Below the pieces are notes generated by a model. The model did not search any database and had not been told where the DNA came from. It was given only the letters and a program-made list of their open reading frames with translations. A program made the translations under genes and the position numbers. DNA of 6,348 nt, taken from the NCBI GenBank assembly GCA_023441105.1, contig JAEZQX010000539.1:1-6348 (forward strand), read 5' to 3'. Within the stretch, counting starts at the first letter, position 1, and every line of letters starts with the position of its first letter. The stretch comes from Pseudomonadota bacterium. GTDB taxonomy: Bacteria; Pseudomonadota; Gammaproteobacteria; Burkholderiales; Burkholderiaceae. Shown in pieces: positions 1 through 5,008 of the stretch.

Positions 1-73
1 GGGGACCCTTCTGCCCGCATCCACCAAGGGCGATGCCAGCGACGGCGAAGGCGGTGATTAGAATGAGGCGCAT
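1..73 (-). CDS. lptM: LptM-type small lipoprotein, 5' end only (partial)
   Basis: Reading the minus strand from an ATG at 73-71 gives MRLILITAFAVAGIALGGC followed by GQKGP, after which the window ends. This is a short signal peptide with one basic residue, a hydrophobic core and a lipobox (LGGC, lipidated Cys19). The GCGQKGP sequence directly after the Cys is the hallmark of LptM (formerly YifL), a very small outer-membrane lipoprotein. In E. coli LptM associates with LptD/LptE and promotes correct disulfide formation and assembly of the LPS translocon. Members of this family usually sit next to cyaY and lysA, and cyaY is indeed the divergent neighbour here. No good Shine-Dalgarno is visible before the ATG. 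The C-terminal part lies outside the window, so length and stop cannot be judged. The family call rests on the lipobox context and neighbourhood. Confidence 0.8.
   Translation of the reverse strand, partial: MRLILITAFAVAGIALGGCGQKGP
59..64 (+). promoter_or_regulatory. candidate -10 element for cyaY
   Basis: TAGAAT at 59-64 matches the sigma-70 -10 consensus at five of six positions. It would place a transcription start near position 71, about 26 nt before the cyaY ATG. No convincing -35 hexamer lies 16-18 bp upstream; a TG at 55-56 is one base off the extended -10 position. The element lies inside the lptM coding sequence, as it must, because the two start codons are only 23 bp apart. Prediction by eye only. 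Confidence 0.3.
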
Positions 74-96
74 GTTCTCAGGCGGAGCAGTCTAGC

Positions 97-426
97 ATGG
101 GCGAGCAGGGCTTCACGAAGCTGGCGGCGGAGGCGCTCGACCGCCTCGAGGCGGACATCGAACAGTCGGCCCTGGCCGCGGACGTGGACCTGGAATTGTC
201 CAGGCAGGGCAATGTCATCGACATTGAATTCGAGGACGGCTCCAAGATGGTCATCAACAGCCATGAGGCGGCAGGCGAGCTCTGGGTTGCGGCCCGTGCC
301 GGCGGCTATCACTTCAAGCCGACGGCAACCGGCGCCTGGATCGATGGCCGCAGCGGCCGCGAGCTACGGCCGCTGTTGGCGGAGCTGCTGTCGGCACAGG
401 CCGGCACCCCGTTGGCTCTCGACTGA
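97..426 (+). CDS. cyaY: CyaY, bacterial frataxin homologue
   Basis: A 109-residue protein, close to the usual CyaY length of about 106. CyaY is a cytoplasmic iron-binding protein that interacts with the cysteine desulfurase IscS and modulates Fe-S cluster assembly. The first helix (residues 1-33) is rich in Glu and Asp (E12, D15, E18, D20, E22, D29, D31, E33), matching the acidic iron-binding ridge of the family. The conserved beta-sheet signature runs through residues 43-73: IEFEDGSKMVIN, then ELWVAARAGGYHF, which includes the conserved Trp63. A C-terminal helix follows WIDGRSG. GGAG at 84-87, nine bases before the ATG, supports this start. cyaY is divergent from lptM and convergent with mrcA, so it is probably transcribed alone. 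Nothing in it looks broken or transferred. Confidence 0.95.
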   Translation: MGEQGFTKLAAEALDRLEADIEQSALAADVDLELSRQGNVIDIEFEDGSKMVINSHEAAGELWVAARAGGYHFKPTATGAWIDGRSGRELRPLLAELLSAQAGTPLALD

Positions 427-433
427 GCCGGGC

Positions 434-451
434 GCGTCCCGTCGCGGGCGC
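434..451. terminator. GC hairpin between convergent cyaY and mrcA
   Basis: The 41-bp gap between the cyaY stop (424-426) and the mrcA stop (468-470) contains GCG-T-CCCG-TCG-CGGG-CGC. This is a seven-pair GC stem with one bulged T and a 3-nt loop. Its position suits a terminator serving both converging transcripts. No T-tract follows the stem in either direction, so it is not a canonical intrinsic terminator. It could pause polymerase, protect the 3' ends, or have no role. Confidence 0.35.
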
Positions 452-467
452 CAGGGAGTGGCAGGCC

Positions 468-2915
468 TCAGAAGATCTGGTCGCGCACGCTTTGCGATTT
501 CGGATCCGTGGACAGGCCGTCCTCGGTGACGCCCAGCGAACCGATGCCCTGGCCCGGTCCGGTCTCGTCCAGGTAGTACTCGCCGTTCACCTGCATGACG
601 CCGTCGGGTACCGGCCGCGGCTTCTCCGGCACCTCCGGCAGCACCTCTTTCATGTAGTTGATCCACATCGGCAGCGAAAGCCCGCCGCCGGTTTCGCGCT
701 CGCCGAGAGACCGCGGCTGGTCGTATCCCATCCAGGCGATGCCGGCGATGCCCGTGGCGTAGCCCGCGAACCAGGCATCGTGCGCATCGTTGGTGGTCCC
801 GGTCTTGCCGGCCAGGTCGGCGCGCTTCAACGTCCTGGCTGCGGCGGTGGCGGTGCCGCGGCGCACGACTTCGCGCAGCAGTGAGTCCATGATGAAGGCG
901 TTGCGCGCGTCGATCGCGCGGTTCTCCTCGTCGCCTGCCCGGGCCGGGTCCGCCGACGCGATGACCTTGCCGTTGCCGTCGGTGATCTTCTCGATCAGGT
1001 AGGGCTGGACCCGATAGCCGCCGTTGGCGAACACCGAGATGCCGCTGGCGAGCTGCCAGGGCGTCACGTTGCCGGCGCCGAGCGCCATCGTGAGATAGGC
1101 CGGGTTCTTCTCCGGCTGGAAGCCGAAGCGGCTGAGGTAGTCCTGCGCGTAGTCGACGCCAATGCTTTGCAGCAGCCGGATCGACACCATGTTCTTCGAG
1201 CGCGCCAGCGCGGTCCTGATGGTCATCGGACCTTCGTACTTGCCGTCGTAGTTCTTCGGCTCCCAGAGCTGGCCGCCGGTGGTGGCGGGATCGAGGATGA
1301 TGGGGGCGTCGTTGACGATGGTGCTGGCCATGAAGCCTTTCTCCAGCGCCGCCGAATAGATGAACGGCTTGAACGCCGAGCCGGGCTGGCGGATGGACTG
1401 CGTCACGCGGTTGAACTTGCTGCGGTTGTAGTCGAAGCCGCCCACCAGGGCGCGCACGGCGCCATCCTGGGTGTCCATGCCGACGAACGCCGCCTCCACC
1501 TCCGGCGCCTGGGTGATCTCCCAGCCGTCGCTGCCTTCGGCGATGCGCACGATGGCGCCGGGCCGGATCTGCCGGTCGGACGCCGCCTTGGGGTTCAGCC
1601 AGCGGGCCACGAACTTGAGCCCGTCGCCGCCGATGTCGAAGGTGACGCCACGGCCGCGGGTGACGGTGACCGACTTGGGATCCGACTTGAGGACGACCGC
1701 GGCGAGCTGGTCTTCCAGGTCGCCTGCCTGGCCGATGGCGTCCTCGATGCGCTGCTCCAGCACCGCGGCGTTGCTGGTCATCTCGATGTAGGCTTCCGGG
1801 CCGCGATAGCCCTGCTTGCGGTCGTAGTCGATGACGGCCTTGCGCACGGCGGCGTTGGCCGCTCGCTGGTCCTTGGATCGAATGGTGGTGTAGACGTTGA
1901 GGCCGGTCGAGTAGGCCTCGTCCTTGAACATCTCGTAGGTCAGCTGGCGCGCCATCTCCGAGGCCCATTGCGCCCGCAGCGGCAGCGACCGCCGCTCCGG
2001 CATCACCTGCAGGTCCTCTTCCTTGGCGGCCTCGTAGGCCTGGTCGTCCAGATAACCCAGCTGGTGCATCCGCGACAGCACGTAGAGCTGGCGCTCCTTG
2101 GCGCGCTTCGGATTGACGATGGGGTTGTCGCGTGCCGGCGCCTTGGGCAGGCCGGCGAGCATCGCCATCTGCGCGACACTCAGCTGCTTGAGCGGCTTGC
2201 CGAAGTAGGTCTCGGCCGCCGCGCCAAAACCATAGGAGCGCTGGCCGAGGAAGATCTGGTTGGCGTAGATCTCCAGGATCTGGTCCTTGCTGAGCGCCTG
2301 CTCGATCTTCCAGGTGAGCAGCACCTCGTAGATCTTGCGGACGTAGCTGCGCTCACGGGTCAGGAAGAAGTTGCGGGCCAGCTGCATGGTGATGGTGCTG
2401 GCCCCCTGGGCGCGGCCGCCGGCCCGCAGGTTGGCGATGGCGGCGCGCAGGATGCCGGAGACATCCACCCCGGAATGCTCATAGAAGCTGTCGTCTTCCG
2501 CCGCCAGGATCGCCTGCGTCATCGGCTCGGGAAAGTCGGCGATGCGCACCACGCTGCGGCGCTCCTCGCCGAACTCGCCGATCAGCAGACCGTCGGCGGT
2601 ATAGACGTGCATCGGCACCTTCGGCCGGTAGTCAGTCAGGACGGCAAGCGACGGCAGCCGGTCAGCGGTCAGCACCGCCGCGAGCAGCGCCGTCAGGATG
2701 CCGATCGCCACCAGGCCCAGCGGCACTGCGACCAGCCAGGCGACGATGCGGCCGGCGGACCACCGCTTGCGTCCGGCAGTCGGAGACCTTCTGGACGCGG
2801 ACGCGGACCTGGCCGACGCTGAGCGAGTGGCACCGGACTTCGCGGCGGCTGCCGCTGGTTTGCTCTTCTCTTTTCGGTAGCTGTGGGGACCCGGAGGGGG
2901 CGTGTCTGCCTTCAT
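468..2915 (-). CDS. mrcA: PBP1a: bifunctional peptidoglycan glycosyltransferase / DD-transpeptidase
   Basis: An 815-residue class A penicillin-binding protein (E. coli PBP1a has 850). It polymerises lipid II into glycan strands and crosslinks the peptides in the periplasm while anchored in the inner membrane. Residues 1-54 form a basic Ala/Ser/Pro-rich cytoplasmic tail and about 55-82 one membrane helix. The GT51 glycosyltransferase domain (about 100-285) carries EDDSFYEH (Glu140), QGASTITMQLARN (171-182), RKIYE (193-197) and ILEIYANQIFLG with Glu215. An OB-like insertion of about 315-470 comes next. The transpeptidase domain has SAFK (nucleophile Ser513, Lys516), SKN (573-575) and KTGT (704-707), so all catalytic motifs are intact. 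No in-frame ATG, GTG or TTG occurs from codon 2 through codon 63, so translation must begin at this ATG or upstream of it. The Shine-Dalgarno is poor (GGAAG lies 14 nt away). mrcA is divergent from the pilM operon; the alternative name is ponA. Confidence 0.98.
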   Translation of the reverse strand: MKADTPPPGPHSYRKEKSKPAAAAAKSGATRSASARSASASRRSPTAGRKRWSAGRIVAWLVAVPLGLVAIGILTALLAAVLTADRLPSLAVLTDYRPKVPMHVYTADGLLIGEFGEERRSVVRIADFPEPMTQAILAAEDDSFYEHSGVDVSGILRAAIANLRAGGRAQGASTITMQLARNFFLTRERSYVRKIYEVLLTWKIEQALSKDQILEIYANQIFLGQRSYGFGAAAETYFGKPLKQLSVAQMAMLAGLPKAPARDNPIVNPKRAKERQLYVLSRMHQLGYLDDQAYEAAKEEDLQVMPERRSLPLRAQWASEMARQLTYEMFKDEAYSTGLNVYTTIRSKDQRAANAAVRKAVIDYDRKQGYRGPEAYIEMTSNAAVLEQRIEDAIGQAGDLEDQLAAVVLKSDPKSVTVTRGRGVTFDIGGDGLKFVARWLNPKAASDRQIRPGAIVRIAEGSDGWEITQAPEVEAAFVGMDTQDGAVRALVGGFDYNRSKFNRVTQSIRQPGSAFKPFIYSAALEKGFMASTIVNDAPIILDPATTGGQLWEPKNYDGKYEGPMTIRTALARSKNMVSIRLLQSIGVDYAQDYLSRFGFQPEKNPAYLTMALGAGNVTPWQLASGISVFANGGYRVQPYLIEKITDGNGKVIASADPARAGDEENRAIDARNAFIMDSLLREVVRRGTATAAARTLKRADLAGKTGTTNDAHDAWFAGYATGIAGIAWMGYDQPRSLGERETGGGLSLPMWINYMKEVLPEVPEKPRPVPDGVMQVNGEYYLDETGPGQGIGSLGVTEDGLSTDPKSQSVRDQIF
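2793..2808. repeat. short tandem repeat of a 6-bp unit inside mrcA
   Basis: On the plus strand the sequence is GGACGC GGACGC GGAC: two and two-thirds copies of a hexamer. On the coding strand it encodes Ser-Ala-Ser-Ala-Ser (residues 37-41) in the cytoplasmic tail of PBP1a. Because the unit is 6 bp, gain or loss of a copy would keep the frame and change the tail by two residues. Confidence 0.6.
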
Positions 2916-2933
2916 ATCTTCAGGGGCATCTTC

Positions 2934-2948
2934 CGGGCCTCGGGCCCG
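2934..2948 (-). other. hairpin in the presumed mrcA 5' leader
   Basis: CGGGCC-TCG-GGCCCG on the plus strand forms a perfect six-pair GC stem with a 3-nt loop. On the minus strand it begins 19 nt before the mrcA start codon. If mrcA is transcribed from the TATAGT at 2969-2974, the start would be near 2962 and this stem would sit inside a leader of about 47 nt. No T-run follows, so a terminator is unlikely. Confidence 0.45.
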
Positions 2949-2953
2949 CGCTG

Positions 2954-2980
2954 GCGGCGTGAATACGCACTATACGCCGC
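2954..2980. promoter_or_regulatory. operator-like repeat cluster overlapping the mrcA -10 candidate
   Basis: Seven-base inverted arms GCGGCGT (2954-2960) and ACGCCGC (2974-2980) flank a 13-bp centre. Within them ATACGC occurs twice in direct orientation, 9 bp apart (2963-2968 and 2972-2977), and GCGT at 2957-2960 is inverted relative to both. The minus-strand hexamer TATAGT (2974-2969), five of six to the sigma-70 -10 consensus, lies in the centre, so a protein bound here could control mrcA. The -35 position is weak (CAACCA at 17 bp). No known regulator motif is recognised. Confidence 0.35.
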
Positions 2981-3154
2981 GCACCTCGGGGTGGTTGACG
3001 GCAGACACTCCCGGAGGGCAGGAATGCGCCGTTCGACGTGCGTTTTCGACTGTCTTTCCGGCCGGCGCGACCAGTGGACAAAGGTCGACGATCAGCGGTT
3101 GTTGCAGGGAGTTCCTAAATTGGCAAAAAACTTTACAGTGGAGACGAGAAGTAA

Positions 3155-3184
3155 ATGGTACTCGCAGCGGTCCTGCGAAGTTGA
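3155..3184 (+). other. nine-codon ORF in the pilM leader (possible leader peptide)
   Basis: ATG at 3155 opens a frame reading MVLAAVLRS, then TGA at 3182-3184, ending 49 nt before the pilM GTG. Upstream, GGAG lies at 3140-3143 (11 nt away) and a GAG at 3146-3148 (6 nt away); neither is a strong Shine-Dalgarno. The ORF contains the 3160-3181 hairpin. It has no run of one amino acid, so a classical attenuation peptide is not evident. It may be chance. Confidence 0.2.
3160..3181 (+). other. bulged hairpin in the pilM leader
   Basis: ACTCGCAG (3160-3167) pairs with CTGCG (3173-3177) and AGT (3179-3181), giving an eight-pair stem with a single bulged A at 3178 and a 5-nt loop CGGTC. The stem ends 52 nt before the pilM start codon. 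A T-run (3209-3213) begins 27 nt after the stem, too far for an intrinsic terminator. It could be a regulatory or mRNA-stabilising structure, if the pilM transcript starts upstream of it. Confidence 0.4.
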
Positions 3185-3213
3185 CCTAAAGCACTAATTC
3201 TAAAGGCGTTTTT

Positions 3214-3225
3214 CCTCTTCTGAGG
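3214..3225 (+). promoter_or_regulatory. pilM ribosome binding site within a small stem-loop
   Basis: GAGGGG at 3222-3227 is a strong Shine-Dalgarno with 6-nt spacing to the GTG at 3234, and it decides the pilM start. The upstream CCTC (3214-3217) is complementary to GAGG (3222-3225) across a 4-nt loop TTCT, and two possible T-G pairs extend the stem into the rest of the GAGGGG. The stem is short, so any effect on ribosome access would be modest. Confidence 0.5.
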
Positions 3226-3233
3226 GGTCGTTT

Positions 3234-4316
3234 GTGGCACTAGGTCTTCCATCACTTTTCGCACGTGGACCCGCTCCGCTGCTTGGCATCGATTTTAGTG
3301 CCTCCAGCGTGAAGGTCGTCGAACTTGGCCCCGGCCGCCAGTCCGCCATGAGGCTGGAGCGCTACGCGATCGAGCCGATCGAGCGCGGCGCCATCGTCGA
3401 CGGCAACGTCGAGAAACCCGAGGTCGTCGCCGACGCCCTGCTGCGAGCCCTGCGCAAGGCGGGTACCAAGACCAAGGCGGCGGCCCTCGCGCTGCCGTCG
3501 TCCTCGGTCATCACCAAGCGCATCACGTTGCCGGCCGGCATGCGTGACGACGACTACGAGATGCAGGTGGAGTCCGAGGCCAGCCAGTACATCCCGTTCG
3601 CGATCGAGGAGGTCAATCTCGACTTCCAGATCCTCGGCCCGTCGGCCACCTCGGCCGACGACGTCGACGTGCTGCTGGCCGCCTCCCGCAAGGAGAAGGT
3701 CGACGACCGTGTGGTCGTTGCCGAGATGGCCGGCCTCAAGCCGATGATCGTCGACGTCGAGCCATACGCCGCGCGCAGCTCCATCGACCACATCGTCAGC
3801 TACCTGCCCAACCATGGCGAAGGCCTGATCCTGGCGGTCTTCGACGTCGGCCAGATGTCGACCAGCCTGACGGTGGTGCTCAACGGTCAGACCATCTTCG
3901 AGCGCGAGCAGGCCTTCGGCGGCAACCAGCTGACCCAGGACATCGTGCGCCTCTACGGCCTGACACCGGAGGAGGCCGAGCTCAAGAAGCGCACCGGGGA
4001 CCTGCCGGACAACTACGAGAAGGAGTTGCTGACGCCTTTCGTCGAGCAGGGCTCGACCGACATCAGCCGCTCGCTGCAGTTTTTCTTCACCTCGACGCCC
4101 TACACCCGCGTCGACCGGATCTTCCTGGCCGGCGGGGGCGCGGTGACGCCCGGGCTCATGGAGGCGGTGGCGCAGCGTACCCAGGTGCCGACCGAGGTGT
4201 TCAGCCCGTTCCAGGGCATGGAGATCTCCGGCAACGTCCGTGAGAAGCAGATGCGCCTGGATGCGCCGGCCATGCTGGTGAGCTGCGGCCTGGCGATGCG
4301 GAGGTTCGACGCATGA
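3234..4316 (+). CDS. pilM: PilM, actin-like type IV pilus assembly ATPase-fold protein
   Basis: 360 residues, usual length for PilM, a cytoplasmic FtsA/actin-fold protein that binds ATP and the N-terminal peptide of PilN on the inner face of the membrane. The nucleotide-binding landmarks are present: phosphate-1 loop LGIDFSASSVKVVEL (17-31), phosphate-2 loop FDVGQMSTSLTVV (203-215) and adenosine motif FLAGGGAVTPGL (297-308). The family stretches PSSSVITKRITLP (88-100) and VDVEPYAARS (173-182) are also visible. The start is GTG at 3234, chosen because GAGGGG lies 6 nt before it and because it leaves only a short lead before the conserved LGID strand. It is the first gene of pilMNOPQ and diverges from mrcA. 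Its TGA overlaps the pilN ATG by 4 bp (ATGA). Nothing appears degenerate. Confidence 0.97.
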   Translation: MALGLPSLFARGPAPLLGIDFSASSVKVVELGPGRQSAMRLERYAIEPIERGAIVDGNVEKPEVVADALLRALRKAGTKTKAAALALPSSSVITKRITLPAGMRDDDYEMQVESEASQYIPFAIEEVNLDFQILGPSATSADDVDVLLAASRKEKVDDRVVVAEMAGLKPMIVDVEPYAARSSIDHIVSYLPNHGEGLILAVFDVGQMSTSLTVVLNGQTIFEREQAFGGNQLTQDIVRLYGLTPEEAELKKRTGDLPDNYEKELLTPFVEQGSTDISRSLQFFFTSTPYTRVDRIFLAGGGAVTPGLMEAVAQRTQVPTEVFSPFQGMEISGNVREKQMRLDAPAMLVSCGLAMRRFDA

Positions 4317-5008
4317 TCAGGATCAACCTGCTGCCGCATCGCGAGATGCGGCGTGAACGCCGCAAGAAGGACTTCGTCGGCAGCATCGCCATCACGGCGC
4401 TGGCCGGTGGCGCGCTCGCCTTCGCCGGCGGGTTCATCATCAACCAGCAGATCGAGAACCAGTCGGCGCGCAATGCCTATGTCAAGGCCGCCATCGCCAA
4501 GCTCGACATCGAGATCGCCGAGATCAAGAACCTGGAGGAGGCGATCGCCTCGCTGCAGGCACGGCAGAAGGCGGTCGAGGACCTGCAGAGCGACCGCACG
4601 ATCCCGGTGCACCTGTTCGACGAGCTGGTCAAGCTGATGCCGGAAGGCGTGTTCCTCGAGAAGCTGCAGCAGCAGGAGCTCAAGGTGACCCTGGCCGGCT
4701 TCGCCCAGTCCAACGAGCGGGTGGCCGAGCTGCTGCGCAATCTCTCGGATCACAGCGACTGGCTGGAGAAGCCGCAGCTCGACGAGATCAAGGAAGTCAT
4801 GGTCAAGGATCCGGCGCCTGCCGGGCCGGCGGCCAAGAACGACATCCGTCGGGCCTATGAGTTCAAGCTCAACGTGCTGATCAAGCGCCGCACCCCCGAG
4901 GGCCAGGATGCGCCCGGCGCGGCCGCCATCCGCAGCGCGTCCAGTGGTGCCAGCCGCGGCGCCGTCAACGTAGCCGCCGCGGGCGCCGCCGGCGGGAGCG
5001 CACGATGA
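4313..5008 (+). CDS. pilN: PilN, inner-membrane type IV pilus alignment protein
   Basis: 231 residues. PilN is a bitopic inner-membrane protein whose cytoplasmic N-terminus docks into PilM and whose periplasmic domain pairs with PilO. The PilM-binding motif is intact at the very start: IRINLLPHRE (2-11). A basic stretch (12-19) leads to a membrane helix at about 22-44. A coiled-coil segment (about 45-95) and the ferredoxin-like periplasmic domain (about 96-192) follow, with LMPEGVFLEKL (108-118) and FAQSNERVAELLRNL (130-144), both typical of the family. From about residue 197 the protein ends in an Ala/Gly/Ser-rich tail that looks longer than usual. GGAGG at 4300-4304, 8 nt before the ATG, supports the start. 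The ATGA overlaps with pilM upstream and pilO downstream suggest translational coupling. Confidence 0.96.
   Translation: MIRINLLPHREMRRERRKKDFVGSIAITALAGGALAFAGGFIINQQIENQSARNAYVKAAIAKLDIEIAEIKNLEEAIASLQARQKAVEDLQSDRTIPVHLFDELVKLMPEGVFLEKLQQQELKVTLAGFAQSNERVAELLRNLSDHSDWLEKPQLDEIKEVMVKDPAPAGPAAKNDIRRAYEFKLNVLIKRRTPEGQDAPGAAAIRSASSGASRGAVNVAAAGAAGGSAR

Larger units (their letters stand above)
2916..3233. promoter_or_regulatory. 318-bp divergent intergenic region between mrcA and pilM
   Basis: There is no convincing gene here. The half next to mrcA is GC-rich. It holds a strong hairpin (2934-2948), a cluster of inverted and direct repeats (2954-2980) and a TATAGT -10 candidate for mrcA on the minus strand (2969-2974). 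The half next to pilM drops to about 43% G+C (3111-3210). It contains a poly-A run (3125-3130), a nine-codon ORF (3155-3184), a bulged hairpin (3160-3181), a repeated CTAAAG (3186-3191 and 3200-3205) and a small stem over the pilM Shine-Dalgarno (3214-3225). I could not find a convincing -35/-10 pair for pilM. The region must carry the promoters of both divergent units. Confidence 0.75.

Noticed and set aside
345..357. Perfect GGCCGC-A-GCGGCC palindrome inside cyaY
   Set aside because: It lies within conserved coding sequence (DGRSGRE) and is explained by GC-rich codons for Gly-Arg-Ser-Gly-Arg; a 1-nt loop cannot close as a hairpin without opening pairs.
364..1968. A 534-codon minus-strand frame overlapping mrcA and the cyaY 3' end
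   Set aside because: It is a shifted frame of mrcA on the same strand, with Arg/Gly/His-rich composition typical of frame shadows and no domain signature.
1167..2822. A 551-codon open frame on the plus strand antisense to mrcA
   Set aside because: It lies entirely opposite a PBP1a gene with all catalytic motifs intact. Its translation is dominated by Gly, Ala, Val, Leu, Arg and His as expected from the complement of GC-rich codons, and it shows no recognisable domain.
2912..2929. Five-codon upstream ORF (MPLKI) on the minus strand whose stop overlaps the mrcA start as ATGA
   Set aside because: The only purine stretch, GGAAG, abuts its ATG with no spacing, so initiation there is unlikely. 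An overlap this short arises easily by chance.
3120..3137. Sigma-54-like TTGGCA followed by TTTACA upstream of pilM
   Set aside because: The GG of the -24 element is not followed by GC ten bases later (TA is found), and the invariant -12 dinucleotide is needed for a sigma-54 call.
2883..3197. Two overlapping plus-strand frames (104 and 95 codons) in the mrcA-pilM intergenic region
   Set aside because: Both start inside or next to the mrcA 5' end, run through the likely mrcA promoter and the pilM leader, lack a Shine-Dalgarno and show no protein-like pattern or recognisable family.
3181..3206. TTGACC as a -35 box for pilM with a downstream TTCTAA or TAAAGG
   Set aside because: The spacers would be only 11 and 14 bp. 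At the proper 17-bp spacing the sequence is AGGCGT, which does not resemble a -10 element.
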